From positions 1-49,773 of the forward strand of contig NZ_JAELTI010000031.1 in assembly GCF_016428755.1 (NCBI RefSeq): a stretch of DNA of 49,773 nucleotides, in the 5' to 3' direction. Below, in pieces: positions 33,519 to 40,814 of the stretch. This DNA comes from Allobosea sp. ASV33 (lineage in GTDB: Bacteria > Pseudomonadota > Alphaproteobacteria > Rhizobiales > Beijerinckiaceae). Positions within the stretch are counted from its first letter, which is position 1; every line of letters starts with the position of its first letter. The notes under the pieces were generated by a model that searched no databases, had not been told where the DNA came from, and was given only the letters and a program-made list of their open reading frames with translations. The position numbers were made by a program, and so were the translations under genes.

Positions 33519-34209
33519 AATCCAGTCCCTCCGCATCCGCGCCGAAGACCAGCCTGACATGGGCCTTCGCCGAGCGGACGATGTGACGGCGCATCCTGAG
33601 TTCGGCGCGCGCGGGATCGCGCGCCAGGAGCGCCTCGTAGATGTCGCGATGTTCCTCGAAGCCTCTCCGGCGCTCGTCCAGTTCTGAGTGCAGGGCGATG
33701 CGCTGGGCATGGTCGTACATGCGCTGGCCGTCGAGGCGGCGCTCCAGATAGGTGCAGCCGGAGATGCGGTGGATCGCGCGGTGATAGGCCTCGTTCAGCG
33801 CGACGAGGTCTTCAAGGTCGCCATGCTCGGTCGCCTGCTCCATCTCGGCGATCAGCCTGCCGAGTTCGGCCGCGCCGTCCTCGGTCAGGTGGTTCGCGGC
33901 GATATGGGCCATGACGCTTTCGAGCGCGGCGCGGCCGAGCGCCATTTCCAATGCCTGACGGGGCGAGAACTCGACGAAGACACCGCGACGCGCCTCCGTG
34001 CGGACCAGTCCCTCGCTCTCCAGCTTGCGGATTGCGTCCTTCACCGGCGTCGTGCTGACGCCGAGCATCTCGGCGAGATGGCGCTCGTTCAATCGCTCGC
34101 CATTGCGGAAGCGGCCGGCGACGATGGCGCGGCGCAGGCGCTCATGGACGTGCTCGCGCAGCGAACGCAGCAGATCGGGCGCAACGGGTTCGACGGCAGG
34201 CTGCAACAT
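33508..34209 (-). CDS. GntR-family (FadR/FCD) transcriptional regulator
   Basis: Repressor-type regulator of 233 residues. The winged helix occupies about residues 10-80 (NERHLAEMLGVSTTPVKDAIRKLESEGLV), followed by an all-helical FCD ligand domain with the usual acidic/His metal-site positions (DLVALNEAYHRAIH; EEHRDIYEALL; RMRRHIV). It is the first gene of the sugar-acid operon, overlapping the next gene by 11 bases, and is divergent from the TctC-type receptor gene. An 18-base palindrome in the divergent region is its probable operator. Ligand is probably a sugar acid or keto-deoxy intermediate. Confidence 0.92.
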   Translation of the reverse strand: MLQPAVEPVAPDLLRSLREHVHERLRRAIVAGRFRNGERLNERHLAEMLGVSTTPVKDAIRKLESEGLVRTEARRGVFVEFSPRQALEMALGRAALESVMAHIAANHLTEDGAAELGRLIAEMEQATEHGDLEDLVALNEAYHRAIHRISGCTYLERRLDGQRMYDHAQRIALHSELDERRRGFEEHRDIYEALLARDPARAELRMRRHIVRSAKAHVRLVFGADAEGLDYDE

Positions 34210-34298
34210 GGTTCTTCCGGGGCGCTGGGCCTGACCGCTTCATCGCGGCAGCGGCTCCAGCGCCTCGCCATCAGACAGCACAAAGTCTGAGATGCGGC

Positions 34299-34316
34299 AA
34301 TCTGAAATTTCAGATT
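34299..34316. promoter_or_regulatory. 18-base palindrome, probable GntR operator
   Basis: AATCTGAAATTTCAGATT is a perfect palindrome 90 bases from the regulator's start and about 88 bases before the TctC start, in an AT-rich stretch between divergent genes. A possible -10 (TGTTAT, 34334-34339) lies downstream towards the TctC gene. FCD-type GntR proteins usually bind short palindromes in such positions. Confidence 0.6.
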
Positions 34317-34403
34317 TCAAGGTCGCGATCCTGTGTTATCGATCAGGACAAGCGCCCGTCATGAGGCGCAAGCGGATTGGCCGCTACCGGGAGGAACGAA
34401 CCG

Positions 34404-35375
34404 ATGAGCATCACGCGCAGAACCATCATCGCCGCCGCTTGCCTTGCTGCAGCAGGCCCCGCCTTCGCGCAGGGCGACTATCCCGGCAGCAAGGTCGTCA
34501 CCATCGTCGTGCCCTTCGCGGCCGGCGGCACCACGGACCTGCTCGGGCGCGTCCTGGCTGACCGGCTGGGCCAGCGGCTCGGCGGCAAGTTCATCATCGA
34601 GAACCGGCCGGGAGCGGGCGGGAATACCGGCGTCGCGGCCGTCGCGCGGGCGCCGGCCGACGGCTACACGCTGACCATGGGCACGGTGTCGAGCCATGCG
34701 ATCAACCCGGCCGTCTATACCAAGCTGCCCTTCGACCACATCAAGGATTTCGCGCCGATCTCGCAGGTGGCGAGCGTGCCGAACATCCTGATGGTCAATA
34801 TCGACCTGCCGGCCAATACCGTGCCGGAGCTGATCGACCTCCTGAAGAAGAACCCCGGCAAGTATTCGTTCGGCTCTTCGGGGGCGGGCACCTCGACCCA
34901 TATGGCGGCCGAGCTGTTCAAGGTCTCGACCGGCACCGAGATGGTGCATGTGCCCTATCGCTCGAGCGGGCAGGTGACGCAGGATCTGCTCGGCGGCCAG
35001 ATCCAGATCACCTTCGACAACATCACCATCGCCTGGCCGCATGTGCAGGAGGGCAAGATCCGCGCGCTCGCTACCGCGACGCCGAAGCGGCTCGAAGTCG
35101 CTCCGGACCTGCCGGCGCTGGCGGAGTTCATCCCGGGCTACGATGCCAGCTCATGGCACGGCTTCTTCGCGCCCTCCGGCGTACCGAAGGAGATCGTCGC
35201 CAAGCTCTCGACCGAGACGCAGGCGATCATGCGGGAGCCGGCGGTGATCGAGCAGTTGAAGAAGCTCGGCGTCGATCCCGTCGGGTCGAGCCAGGAGCAG
35301 TTCACCGCCCATATCGCCTCCGAGACCAGACGCTGGGCCGAAGTCGCGCAGAAGGCGAATGTGAAGATCGAGTGA
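34404..35375 (+). CDS. TctC/Bug-family periplasmic receptor
   Basis: Periplasmic solute receptor of 323 residues for a tripartite tricarboxylate-type (TTT) transporter. A signal peptide (MSITRRTIIAAACLAAAGPAFA, cleavage after AFA) precedes the mature protein. Family landmarks are VVPFAAGGTTDLLGR, FIIENRPGAGGNTG, PADGYTL, SSGAGTSTHMAAELF and HVPYRSSGQ. ATG 34404 has GGGAGG nine bases upstream. No TctA/TctB membrane genes are in the window, which is common for the very numerous Bug receptors. Divergence from the GntR gene suggests that it binds the acid catabolised by that operon. Confidence 0.93.
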   Translation: MSITRRTIIAAACLAAAGPAFAQGDYPGSKVVTIVVPFAAGGTTDLLGRVLADRLGQRLGGKFIIENRPGAGGNTGVAAVARAPADGYTLTMGTVSSHAINPAVYTKLPFDHIKDFAPISQVASVPNILMVNIDLPANTVPELIDLLKKNPGKYSFGSSGAGTSTHMAAELFKVSTGTEMVHVPYRSSGQVTQDLLGGQIQITFDNITIAWPHVQEGKIRALATATPKRLEVAPDLPALAEFIPGYDASSWHGFFAPSGVPKEIVAKLSTETQAIMREPAVIEQLKKLGVDPVGSSQEQFTAHIASETRRWAEVAQKANVKIE

Positions 35376-35428
35376 GGGCCGGGACTAGCGCCCCGGCCTG
35401 GGCGTTGCCGACAATTGCGGGTCGTTTC

Positions 35429-35592
35429 CGGCTTCGAACCACCCTTGTCATTCCGGCGCGCGCCGCAGGCGCAAACCCGGAACCCACGACTGGGTGGGAC
35501 AACGGTGTTCGATTGCGAGCAGCTCGCCCGGTCGTGGGTTCCGGGTTCTTCACTACGCGAAGCCCCGGAATGACAAGGGTGGTTCGAAGCCG
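35429..35592. repeat. Dispersed inverted-repeat element, copy 3, with extended arms
   Basis: The core (about 35444-35577) matches the other copies, with inner arms AACCCGGAACCCACGAC (35474-35490) and GTCGTGGGTTCCGGGTT (35531-35547) pairing perfectly. Here the outer arms extend to 28 perfectly paired bases (35429-35456 against 35565-35592). It lies between the convergent receptor and aldolase genes, where the hairpin could also end transcription from both sides. Confidence 0.88.
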
Positions 35593-35625
35593 CTGTGGCC
35601 CGATCCAGAATCCAAAGCGCGTCGA

Positions 35626-36396
35626 TCAGCGCTGCCCGGCGAAAGCCTTGGCCAGCGCGTCGGCATGCTTGGTCATGAGGCCGAGATCGGAGCCGACGGC
35701 GACGAAGCGATAACCCCATTCGATATAGCGGCGCGCATCGGGCTCCGACGGCGTCAGGATGCCGGCCGGCTTGCCGATCGCGGTCAGGCGCTTCACCGCA
35801 TCCTGGATCGCGGCCTGGACCTCGGGATGGCTGGGATTGCCGATATGGCCGAGCGAGGCCGAGAGATCGGCCGGGCCGATGAAGACGCCGTCGACGCCCT
35901 CGACCGAGGCGATCTCCTCGATACGGCTCAGCGCCTCGCCGGTCTCGACCTGCACCAGAACGCAGATCTCGCCATCGGCGCGCTTGAGATAGTCCGGCAC
36001 GCGCCCGTAATGGCTGCCGCGACCGCTGACCGTGATGCCGCGGATGCCGGCCGGCGGATAGCGGCAGGCGGCGACGGCCTTACGCGCCTCCTCGGCATTC
36101 TGGACGAAAGGCACGAGCACGGCCTGCACGCCGATATCGAGGAGGCGCTTCAGCAGCACCGCATCGTTCCAGGCCGGGCGTACGATCGGGGTCGCGGTGC
36201 CGCCCTTCAGGGCCTGCAACTGGGCGAGGACATCGGGCGGTTCATTGGGGGAGTGCTCGGTGTCGACCAGGATCCAGTCGAAGCCGCTCTGGCTGATGAT
36301 CTCGGAGACGATCGGGCTGCACAGGCTGCTCCACAATCCGATCTGAAGCTCGCCGCGCTTCAGCGCGGCCTTGAAGGCGTTGGCAGGCAGGTCCAC
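35626..36396 (-). CDS. HpcH/HpaI-family aldolase
   Basis: Class II pyruvate aldolase of 256 residues. Catalytic and metal-binding positions are visible: D45 and H48 in LVDTEHSP, R73 in PIVRPAW, E151 in VQVETGEAL and D177 in GPADLSASLG. The family cleaves 4-hydroxy-2-oxo acids or 2-keto-3-deoxy sugar acids to pyruvate or its analogues and an aldehyde. Near the dehydratase/DapA operon it could act on a related keto-deoxy acid, but it is a separate single-gene unit, convergent with the TctC gene. The start ATG 36396 follows a weak GGGGAAA site. Confidence 0.9.
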   Translation of the reverse strand: MDLPANAFKAALKRGELQIGLWSSLCSPIVSEIISQSGFDWILVDTEHSPNEPPDVLAQLQALKGGTATPIVRPAWNDAVLLKRLLDIGVQAVLVPFVQNAEEARKAVAACRYPPAGIRGITVSGRGSHYGRVPDYLKRADGEICVLVQVETGEALSRIEEIASVEGVDGVFIGPADLSASLGHIGNPSHPEVQAAIQDAVKRLTAIGKPAGILTPSEPDARRYIEWGYRFVAVGSDLGLMTKHADALAKAFAGQR

Positions 36397-36597
36397 GGTG
36401 TTTCCCCTTGGGCAGACTGGTTGGCAGCGCTGACCGCCCGGCCGAGGCCTGCGGGAGCACGCTGGCTCGTTAGATCATACGGAACGGGCAAGGGGACCCG
36501 ACGGCAGGAGATGGCGGGGTTGCAAGCCCGACGGCAGATGCCTGTTTGCGGAGACGTAAACGCTGCTAGGTTGCGCGGCCTCGGAGACAACCGCCTC

Positions 36598-37608
36598 ATG
36601 ACCATCCCCATGCTGACCGAAGAGATCGCCCAGCGCTTCGCCCGGATCGCACTGGGCCATGTCCGTCGCGAGTATCCCAACAAGCCCGACCATACGCTGG
36701 CCGGCCCGCAGGATGCGCGGACGCCGAGTCAGCTGCATCCGGTGTTCTACGGCAGCTATGACTGGCATTCGTGCGTGCACAGCTACTGGATGCTGGCGCG
36801 ACTGCTGCGGCGCTATCCCAAGATGGAGGCGGCGGCCGATATCGTCGCGCTGTTCGATGCGCAGCTTGTCCCGGAGAAGATCGCGGTCGAATGGGCCTAT
36901 CTCGCCCAGCCCACGGCGCGCGGCTTCAAGCGACCCTATGGCTGGGGCTGGCTGCTCAAGCTCGCGTCCGAGCTGAACGGGCTCGATGACGGGCGGTGGG
37001 GCCGCGCGCTGGAACCGCTCGCCGAAGCGTTTGCCCAGCGCTTCCGCGATTTCCTGCCGATCGCGACCTATCCGGTGCGGGTCGGCACGCATTTCAATAC
37101 GGCTTTCGGCCTGCGGATGGCGGCCGATTATGCCGATGCCACCGGTGATGGCGCCTTCCTGACCCTGCTGCGCGAGACGGCCCTGCGCTGGTATGGCGCC
37201 GACGAGGATTGCCCGGCCTGGGGCGAGCCCAGCGGCGACGATTTCCAGTCCTCGGCGCTGATCGAGGCGGAATGCATGCGCCGCCTGCTGCCGGCGGAAC
37301 AGTTCCTGCCCTGGTTCGAGCGCTTCCTGCCGCGCATCGCGCAGCAGCAGCCGGCGATCCTGTTCAAGCCGGCGACCGTGACCGACCGGACCGACGGCAA
37401 GATCGCGCATCTCGACGGGCTCAATCTCAGCCGCGCCTGGTGCTGGAGCGCGCTGGCTGCGGCGTTGCCGGAATGGGACGTGCGGCGTCCGGTCATCGCG
37501 AACGCCGCCAAGCTGCATCTCGAAACCGGGCTGCCGCATATCGCCGGCGACTATATGGGCGAGCACTGGCTTGCGAGTTTCGCCGTGCTCGCCATCGAGG
37601 AGCGGTAG
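36598..37608 (+). CDS. DUF2891 family protein
   Basis: Cytoplasmic protein of 336 residues, rich in Trp, His and Tyr. It matches the DUF2891 family: FYGSYDWHSCVHSYWMLARLLRRYP near the N-terminus, RPYGWGWLLKLASEL, YPVRVGTHFNTAFGL, DFQSSALIEAECMRRLL and HLDGLNLSRAWCWSALA. The alternating helices with conserved aromatic residues recall alpha/alpha-barrel glycan-acting enzymes, but no activity is established that I know of. ATG 36598 has GGAG eleven bases upstream. It is monocistronic, divergent from the aldolase and convergent with the monooxygenase operon. Confidence 0.85.
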   Translation: MTIPMLTEEIAQRFARIALGHVRREYPNKPDHTLAGPQDARTPSQLHPVFYGSYDWHSCVHSYWMLARLLRRYPKMEAAADIVALFDAQLVPEKIAVEWAYLAQPTARGFKRPYGWGWLLKLASELNGLDDGRWGRALEPLAEAFAQRFRDFLPIATYPVRVGTHFNTAFGLRMAADYADATGDGAFLTLLRETALRWYGADEDCPAWGEPSGDDFQSSALIEAECMRRLLPAEQFLPWFERFLPRIAQQQPAILFKPATVTDRTDGKIAHLDGLNLSRAWCWSALAAALPEWDVRRPVIANAAKLHLETGLPHIAGDYMGEHWLASFAVLAIEER

Positions 37609-37645
37609 GGTCAGTCAGATCGGTTGAATCGCCGGCGCCACCGTT

Positions 37646-37774
37646 GTCATTCCGGGGCGCGCCGCAGGCGCGAACCCGGAATCCACGACTGGGCCGGACA
37701 TCGCGTGTTCGGTTGCGCGCCGCTCACCTGGTCGTGGGTTCCGGGTTCTTCGCTGTGCGAAGCCCCGGAATGAC
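37646..37774. repeat. Dispersed inverted-repeat element, copy 4
   Basis: A 129-base element bounded by GTCATTCCGGGGC and GCCCCGGAATGAC, with inner arms around AACCCGGAATCCACGAC and GTCGTGGGTTCCGGGTT. Closely similar to copies 2 and 3. It lies between the stops of the convergent DUF2891 and flavin-monooxygenase genes. Confidence 0.85.
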
Positions 37775-37819
37775 TAGGGGCGGAGCTACTGAGATCAGGT
37801 GCCGGCAGGTTGTGACCGA

Positions 37820-38857
37820 TCAAGCCGCGCCCTTCAGCTCCACGCCTCTGCGCCAGCCGAGCGCGGGGGCGACGAGGTTCGCGAAATCGGCCGTGATCTG
37901 GCGGTAATCGTCGATGCTGAAATTATAGGGCAACTCCAGCCGCAGCGTGTCGACGAGCGGCAGGACCGGGTCCGCCGCGAGGCGTGTGATCAGCTCATCG
38001 GCCGTGCCGACGAGATCCGGTGCGAACTGGGTCCGTCGCTCCCCCTGGGGGCCAAGCGTTCGGGCGTGCCGGCTGGCGGCATAGTCGCGATAGCGCTGGC
38101 GGGTTGCCGTGTCGGCCCCGTCGAGCGGGACGATGACGCGGCCGACAGCGATGCGGGGCTCGTCTTCGCCCCGCCAATGCGTGCGGAAGGTCTCGATATG
38201 GCGCCGCTGCGCCTCGAAGAAATCGTCGGTGTCCTCAGCCGTATTGATGTTGCCGACGAGCAGGTGGAAGCCGTTCTCCGCTGCCCAACGGGCCGAGCGT
38301 AGCGAGCCGCCGCCGTACCAGAGCCGCTGGCGCAGGCCCGGTGCATGCGGGCGCAGGCGCGGGCGATGCTCGCCGGCAGCCGAAGTGATGCGGGTATCGG
38401 CCTCGCCGAGCCATTCGCCTTCGATGTTCGCAGCGAGACGGGCGACGCGGGCATGCGAGAAGTCGATCGTCGACGGGTCGCCGTCGAAGAGGCGATCGCC
38501 CAAGAGCTTGCCGAAGGGAGGCGGGCCAGCGCTCAAGCCGATGTTCAATCGCCCGTCCGAGAGCACGTCGACCAGCGAGAGATCCTCCGCCAGCCGGAAC
38601 GGGTTCTCGTAGCCCATCTGGATGACCGCCGTACCGAGCCCGATCCGGCGCGTGCGCTGGGTCGCGGCGGCGAGGAATGCGGCCGCCGAGGAGACGCCGG
38701 GTTCGAGATGGCGCTGGCGTATCCAGGCGCTGTCGAAGCCGATGGCCTCGCCATGCTCGAAGAGCGAGAGCGTGTCTCCGAGCCCGCGGCGGGGATCGGC
38801 ATCGTCGTAATTGCCGGGCGTCAGGAAGGCGATGTGCCGGATCGATAGCTTTGTCAT
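37820..38857 (-). CDS. LLM-class flavin-dependent oxidoreductase
   Basis: Luciferase-like FMN enzyme of 345 residues. The bacterial luciferase TIM-barrel fold is recognisable from IGFDSAWIRQRH, TRRIGLGTAVIQMGYENPFRLAEDLSLVDVLSDGRLNIGLSAG and LWYGGGSLRSARWAAENGFHLLVG. It is the last gene of the eight-gene operon (18 bases after a binding-protein gene) and would draw reduced FMN from the flavin reductase at the operon's start. The substrate is probably related to the cysteine-conjugate-like compound handled by the operon, but could be a different sulfur compound. Confidence 0.9.
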   Translation of the reverse strand: MTKLSIRHIAFLTPGNYDDADPRRGLGDTLSLFEHGEAIGFDSAWIRQRHLEPGVSSAAAFLAAATQRTRRIGLGTAVIQMGYENPFRLAEDLSLVDVLSDGRLNIGLSAGPPPFGKLLGDRLFDGDPSTIDFSHARVARLAANIEGEWLGEADTRITSAAGEHRPRLRPHAPGLRQRLWYGGGSLRSARWAAENGFHLLVGNINTAEDTDDFFEAQRRHIETFRTHWRGEDEPRIAVGRVIVPLDGADTATRQRYRDYAASRHARTLGPQGERRTQFAPDLVGTADELITRLAADPVLPLVDTLRLELPYNFSIDDYRQITADFANLVAPALGWRRGVELKGAA

Positions 38858-38875
38858 GTCAGCCGGTTCGTCTGG

Positions 38876-39805
38876 TCAGTATTTGGGCAGGCCGGGCGGA
38901 TTGGTCTCGGAGCGCTCCACCGCTTCCTCCTCGATCCCCCAGCGGGCCAGCGCCTGCCGATACGTGCCCGACTTGATCAGGTTGTTGGTGGCGAGCGTCA
39001 GGGCGTCGACGAGGCCGCTGCGCTTGCGGGTGGTGATCGCGACATCGGATTTCAGAGGCCAGCCGGCGCTGAGCGTGCCCACGCGCTTGATGTCCTTGTC
39101 GCGGGCCGCGATGAAGACGAGCTGGGCATGCGGCTGCACGACGACATCGACGCGGCCGGCGCGCAGCGCGACGAGGCGGGCGGCCTCGTCGTCATAGAGC
39201 TGGAGTTCGAGCGGCTTCAGGCCGGCCGCGACGTTCTGCTTGCTCCATTCGACCAGGATACGCTCCTGATTGGTGCCGCCACCGACGCTGAGGCTCAGGC
39301 CCGCCGCGTCCTTCGGCTCCCTGATGCTGGTAACCTTGCTGTCGGCCCTCACGAAGAAGCCATGCAGGCCGAGGCGATAGGTCGAGAAGTCGAACTTCTC
39401 CTTGCGCTGCTCGGTGACACCGACATTGGAGATGACGGCGTCGTATTTCCCGGAGGCGAGGCCGAGCGGCCAGTCGGCCCAGGCGAGCGGCACGAGGTTG
39501 AGCTTCAGGCCGAGGCTATCGGCGATGAGCTGTGCGAAATCCGGATCGGCGCCGACCACGGTCTTGGCGTCGGTGGCATAGGTCGCGAGCGGCGGGCCGC
39601 CCGGGCTGATGCCGACGGTGAAGACGCCGGGCTCGACGAATTTGAAGCCCTTGGGCACGGCGGCGACGGCGGCCGGGTCCTTCTCGACACGGATGCGGCC
39701 GGGCTGTTCGGGGCCGAGATCGAAGGGGGCTTGGGCGAGGGCGGGCAGGCTCGTGGCGCCAAGCGCGCCGACGAGCAGCGACAGCAGGGTCCGTCGCGGG
39801 ATCAT
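38876..39805 (-). CDS. Amino-acid-type ABC substrate-binding protein (copy B)
   Basis: Periplasmic binding protein of 309 residues, SBP_bac_3 family (cystine/polar amino acid type). The signal peptide MIPRRTLLSLLVGALGATSLPALA carries a twin-arginine-like RR. The family core VGADPDFAQLIADSLGLKLNLVPLAWADWPLGLASGKYDAVISN is clear. It is a paralogue of the next gene upstream: both share TEQRKEKFDFSTYR and end NPPGLPK. ATG 39805 has GGAG ten bases upstream; an in-frame ATG at 39853 is less likely. Two receptors serving one permease recall TcyJ/TcyK of the Bacillus cystine importer. Confidence 0.92.
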   Translation of the reverse strand: MIPRRTLLSLLVGALGATSLPALAQAPFDLGPEQPGRIRVEKDPAAVAAVPKGFKFVEPGVFTVGISPGGPPLATYATDAKTVVGADPDFAQLIADSLGLKLNLVPLAWADWPLGLASGKYDAVISNVGVTEQRKEKFDFSTYRLGLHGFFVRADSKVTSIREPKDAAGLSLSVGGGTNQERILVEWSKQNVAAGLKPLELQLYDDEAARLVALRAGRVDVVVQPHAQLVFIAARDKDIKRVGTLSAGWPLKSDVAITTRKRSGLVDALTLATNNLIKSGTYRQALARWGIEEEAVERSETNPPGLPKY

Positions 39806-39849
39806 GATGGTCTCCAGTTCTCGAAAGTGTCCGCGGTCGTGCGATGCGC

Positions 39850-40782
39850 TCACGCCTTCGGCAGGCCGGGCGGGTTGGTGCGCGATTCCTCGATCGCCTC
39901 GGCGGAGAGGTTCCAGCGCGCCAGCACCTTGGCGTAGTTGCCGTTCTTGATCTGGGTGTTGAGCGCCTTGGTGATCGCTTCGGCGAAGCCCGCGCCCTTG
40001 CGGGTCGTCACCGCGATCTCGGCGAGGATGGGCCAGCCGCCGGAGAAATTGCCGGCGAGCCGGGTCTTGTTCTCGCGCGCGGCCTTGTAGCTCAGCAGGG
40101 CGTTCGGGCCGAGATAGGCGTCGGCGCGGCCGGATTCGAGCGCGAGATAGAGCACGACATCGTCGTCATAGTACTGGATGTCGACGGGCTTCAGGCCGGC
40201 CTTCAGATTGGCCTCGTTCCAGCGCAGCAGGATCTGCTCCTGATTGGTGCCGGCGCCGACGATGATCTTGAGGCCGGCGACATCGCGCGGCTCGCGGATG
40301 ACGATCTCGTTGTCCTTCTTCACATAGAAGCCGAGCAGATCCTTGCGATAGGTCGAGAAGTCGAACTTCTCCTTGCGCTGCTCGGTGACGGTGACGTTGG
40401 AGATCACCGCGTCGAATTTGCCGGAGGTGACGCCGAGCGGCCAGTCGGCCCAGGCGGTTGGGACGACTTCCAGCTTGCGGCCGAGCGCATCGGCGACGAG
40501 CTGGGCGATGTCGGGCTCCGCACCGATGATCGTCTTGGTGTCGTCGGCATAGCCGCCGAAGGGGAAGCGCCCGGTATTGTTGGCGACGGTGAAGACGCCG
40601 TCCTTCGCGAATTTCACGTCCTTGGCGAGGAGCTTGACCGCGGCCTCGTCGATCTGCGCGCGGGGGCGGCCCGGCTGCTCGGGTGAGAGGTCGATCGCCT
40701 GCTGCGCGAAGGCGCGGGCGGGGAGGATGGCAGCCGAAGCGGCGCCGGCGAGGAGGCTGAGCGAATTGCGTCGCGTGATCAT
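39850..40782 (-). CDS. Amino-acid-type ABC substrate-binding protein (copy A)
   Basis: Periplasmic binding protein of 310 residues, paralogue of the adjacent downstream gene. The signal peptide is MITRRNSLSLLAGAASAAILPARAFA. The SBP_bac_3 core IIGAEPDIAQLVADALGRKLEVVPTAWADWPLGVTSGKFDAVISN is present, and the protein shares TEQRKEKFDFSTYR and NPPGLPK with copy B. AAGGAA precedes the ATG. It differs from copy B in the ligand-facing middle region, so the two receptors may bind different related compounds. It lies 32 bases after the permease-ATPase fusion gene. Confidence 0.92.
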   Translation of the reverse strand: MITRRNSLSLLAGAASAAILPARAFAQQAIDLSPEQPGRPRAQIDEAAVKLLAKDVKFAKDGVFTVANNTGRFPFGGYADDTKTIIGAEPDIAQLVADALGRKLEVVPTAWADWPLGVTSGKFDAVISNVTVTEQRKEKFDFSTYRKDLLGFYVKKDNEIVIREPRDVAGLKIIVGAGTNQEQILLRWNEANLKAGLKPVDIQYYDDDVVLYLALESGRADAYLGPNALLSYKAARENKTRLAGNFSGGWPILAEIAVTTRKGAGFAEAITKALNTQIKNGNYAKVLARWNLSAEAIEESRTNPPGLPKA

Positions 40783-40814
40783 GGTCGGTTTCCTTGTCTG
40801 GCGGGCGGGTGAGG

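Noticed and set aside
22253..37774. CRISPR array or insertion sequences
   Set aside because: The repeats are few, widely spaced, palindromic and contain no transposase; spacing is irregular and there are no cas genes.
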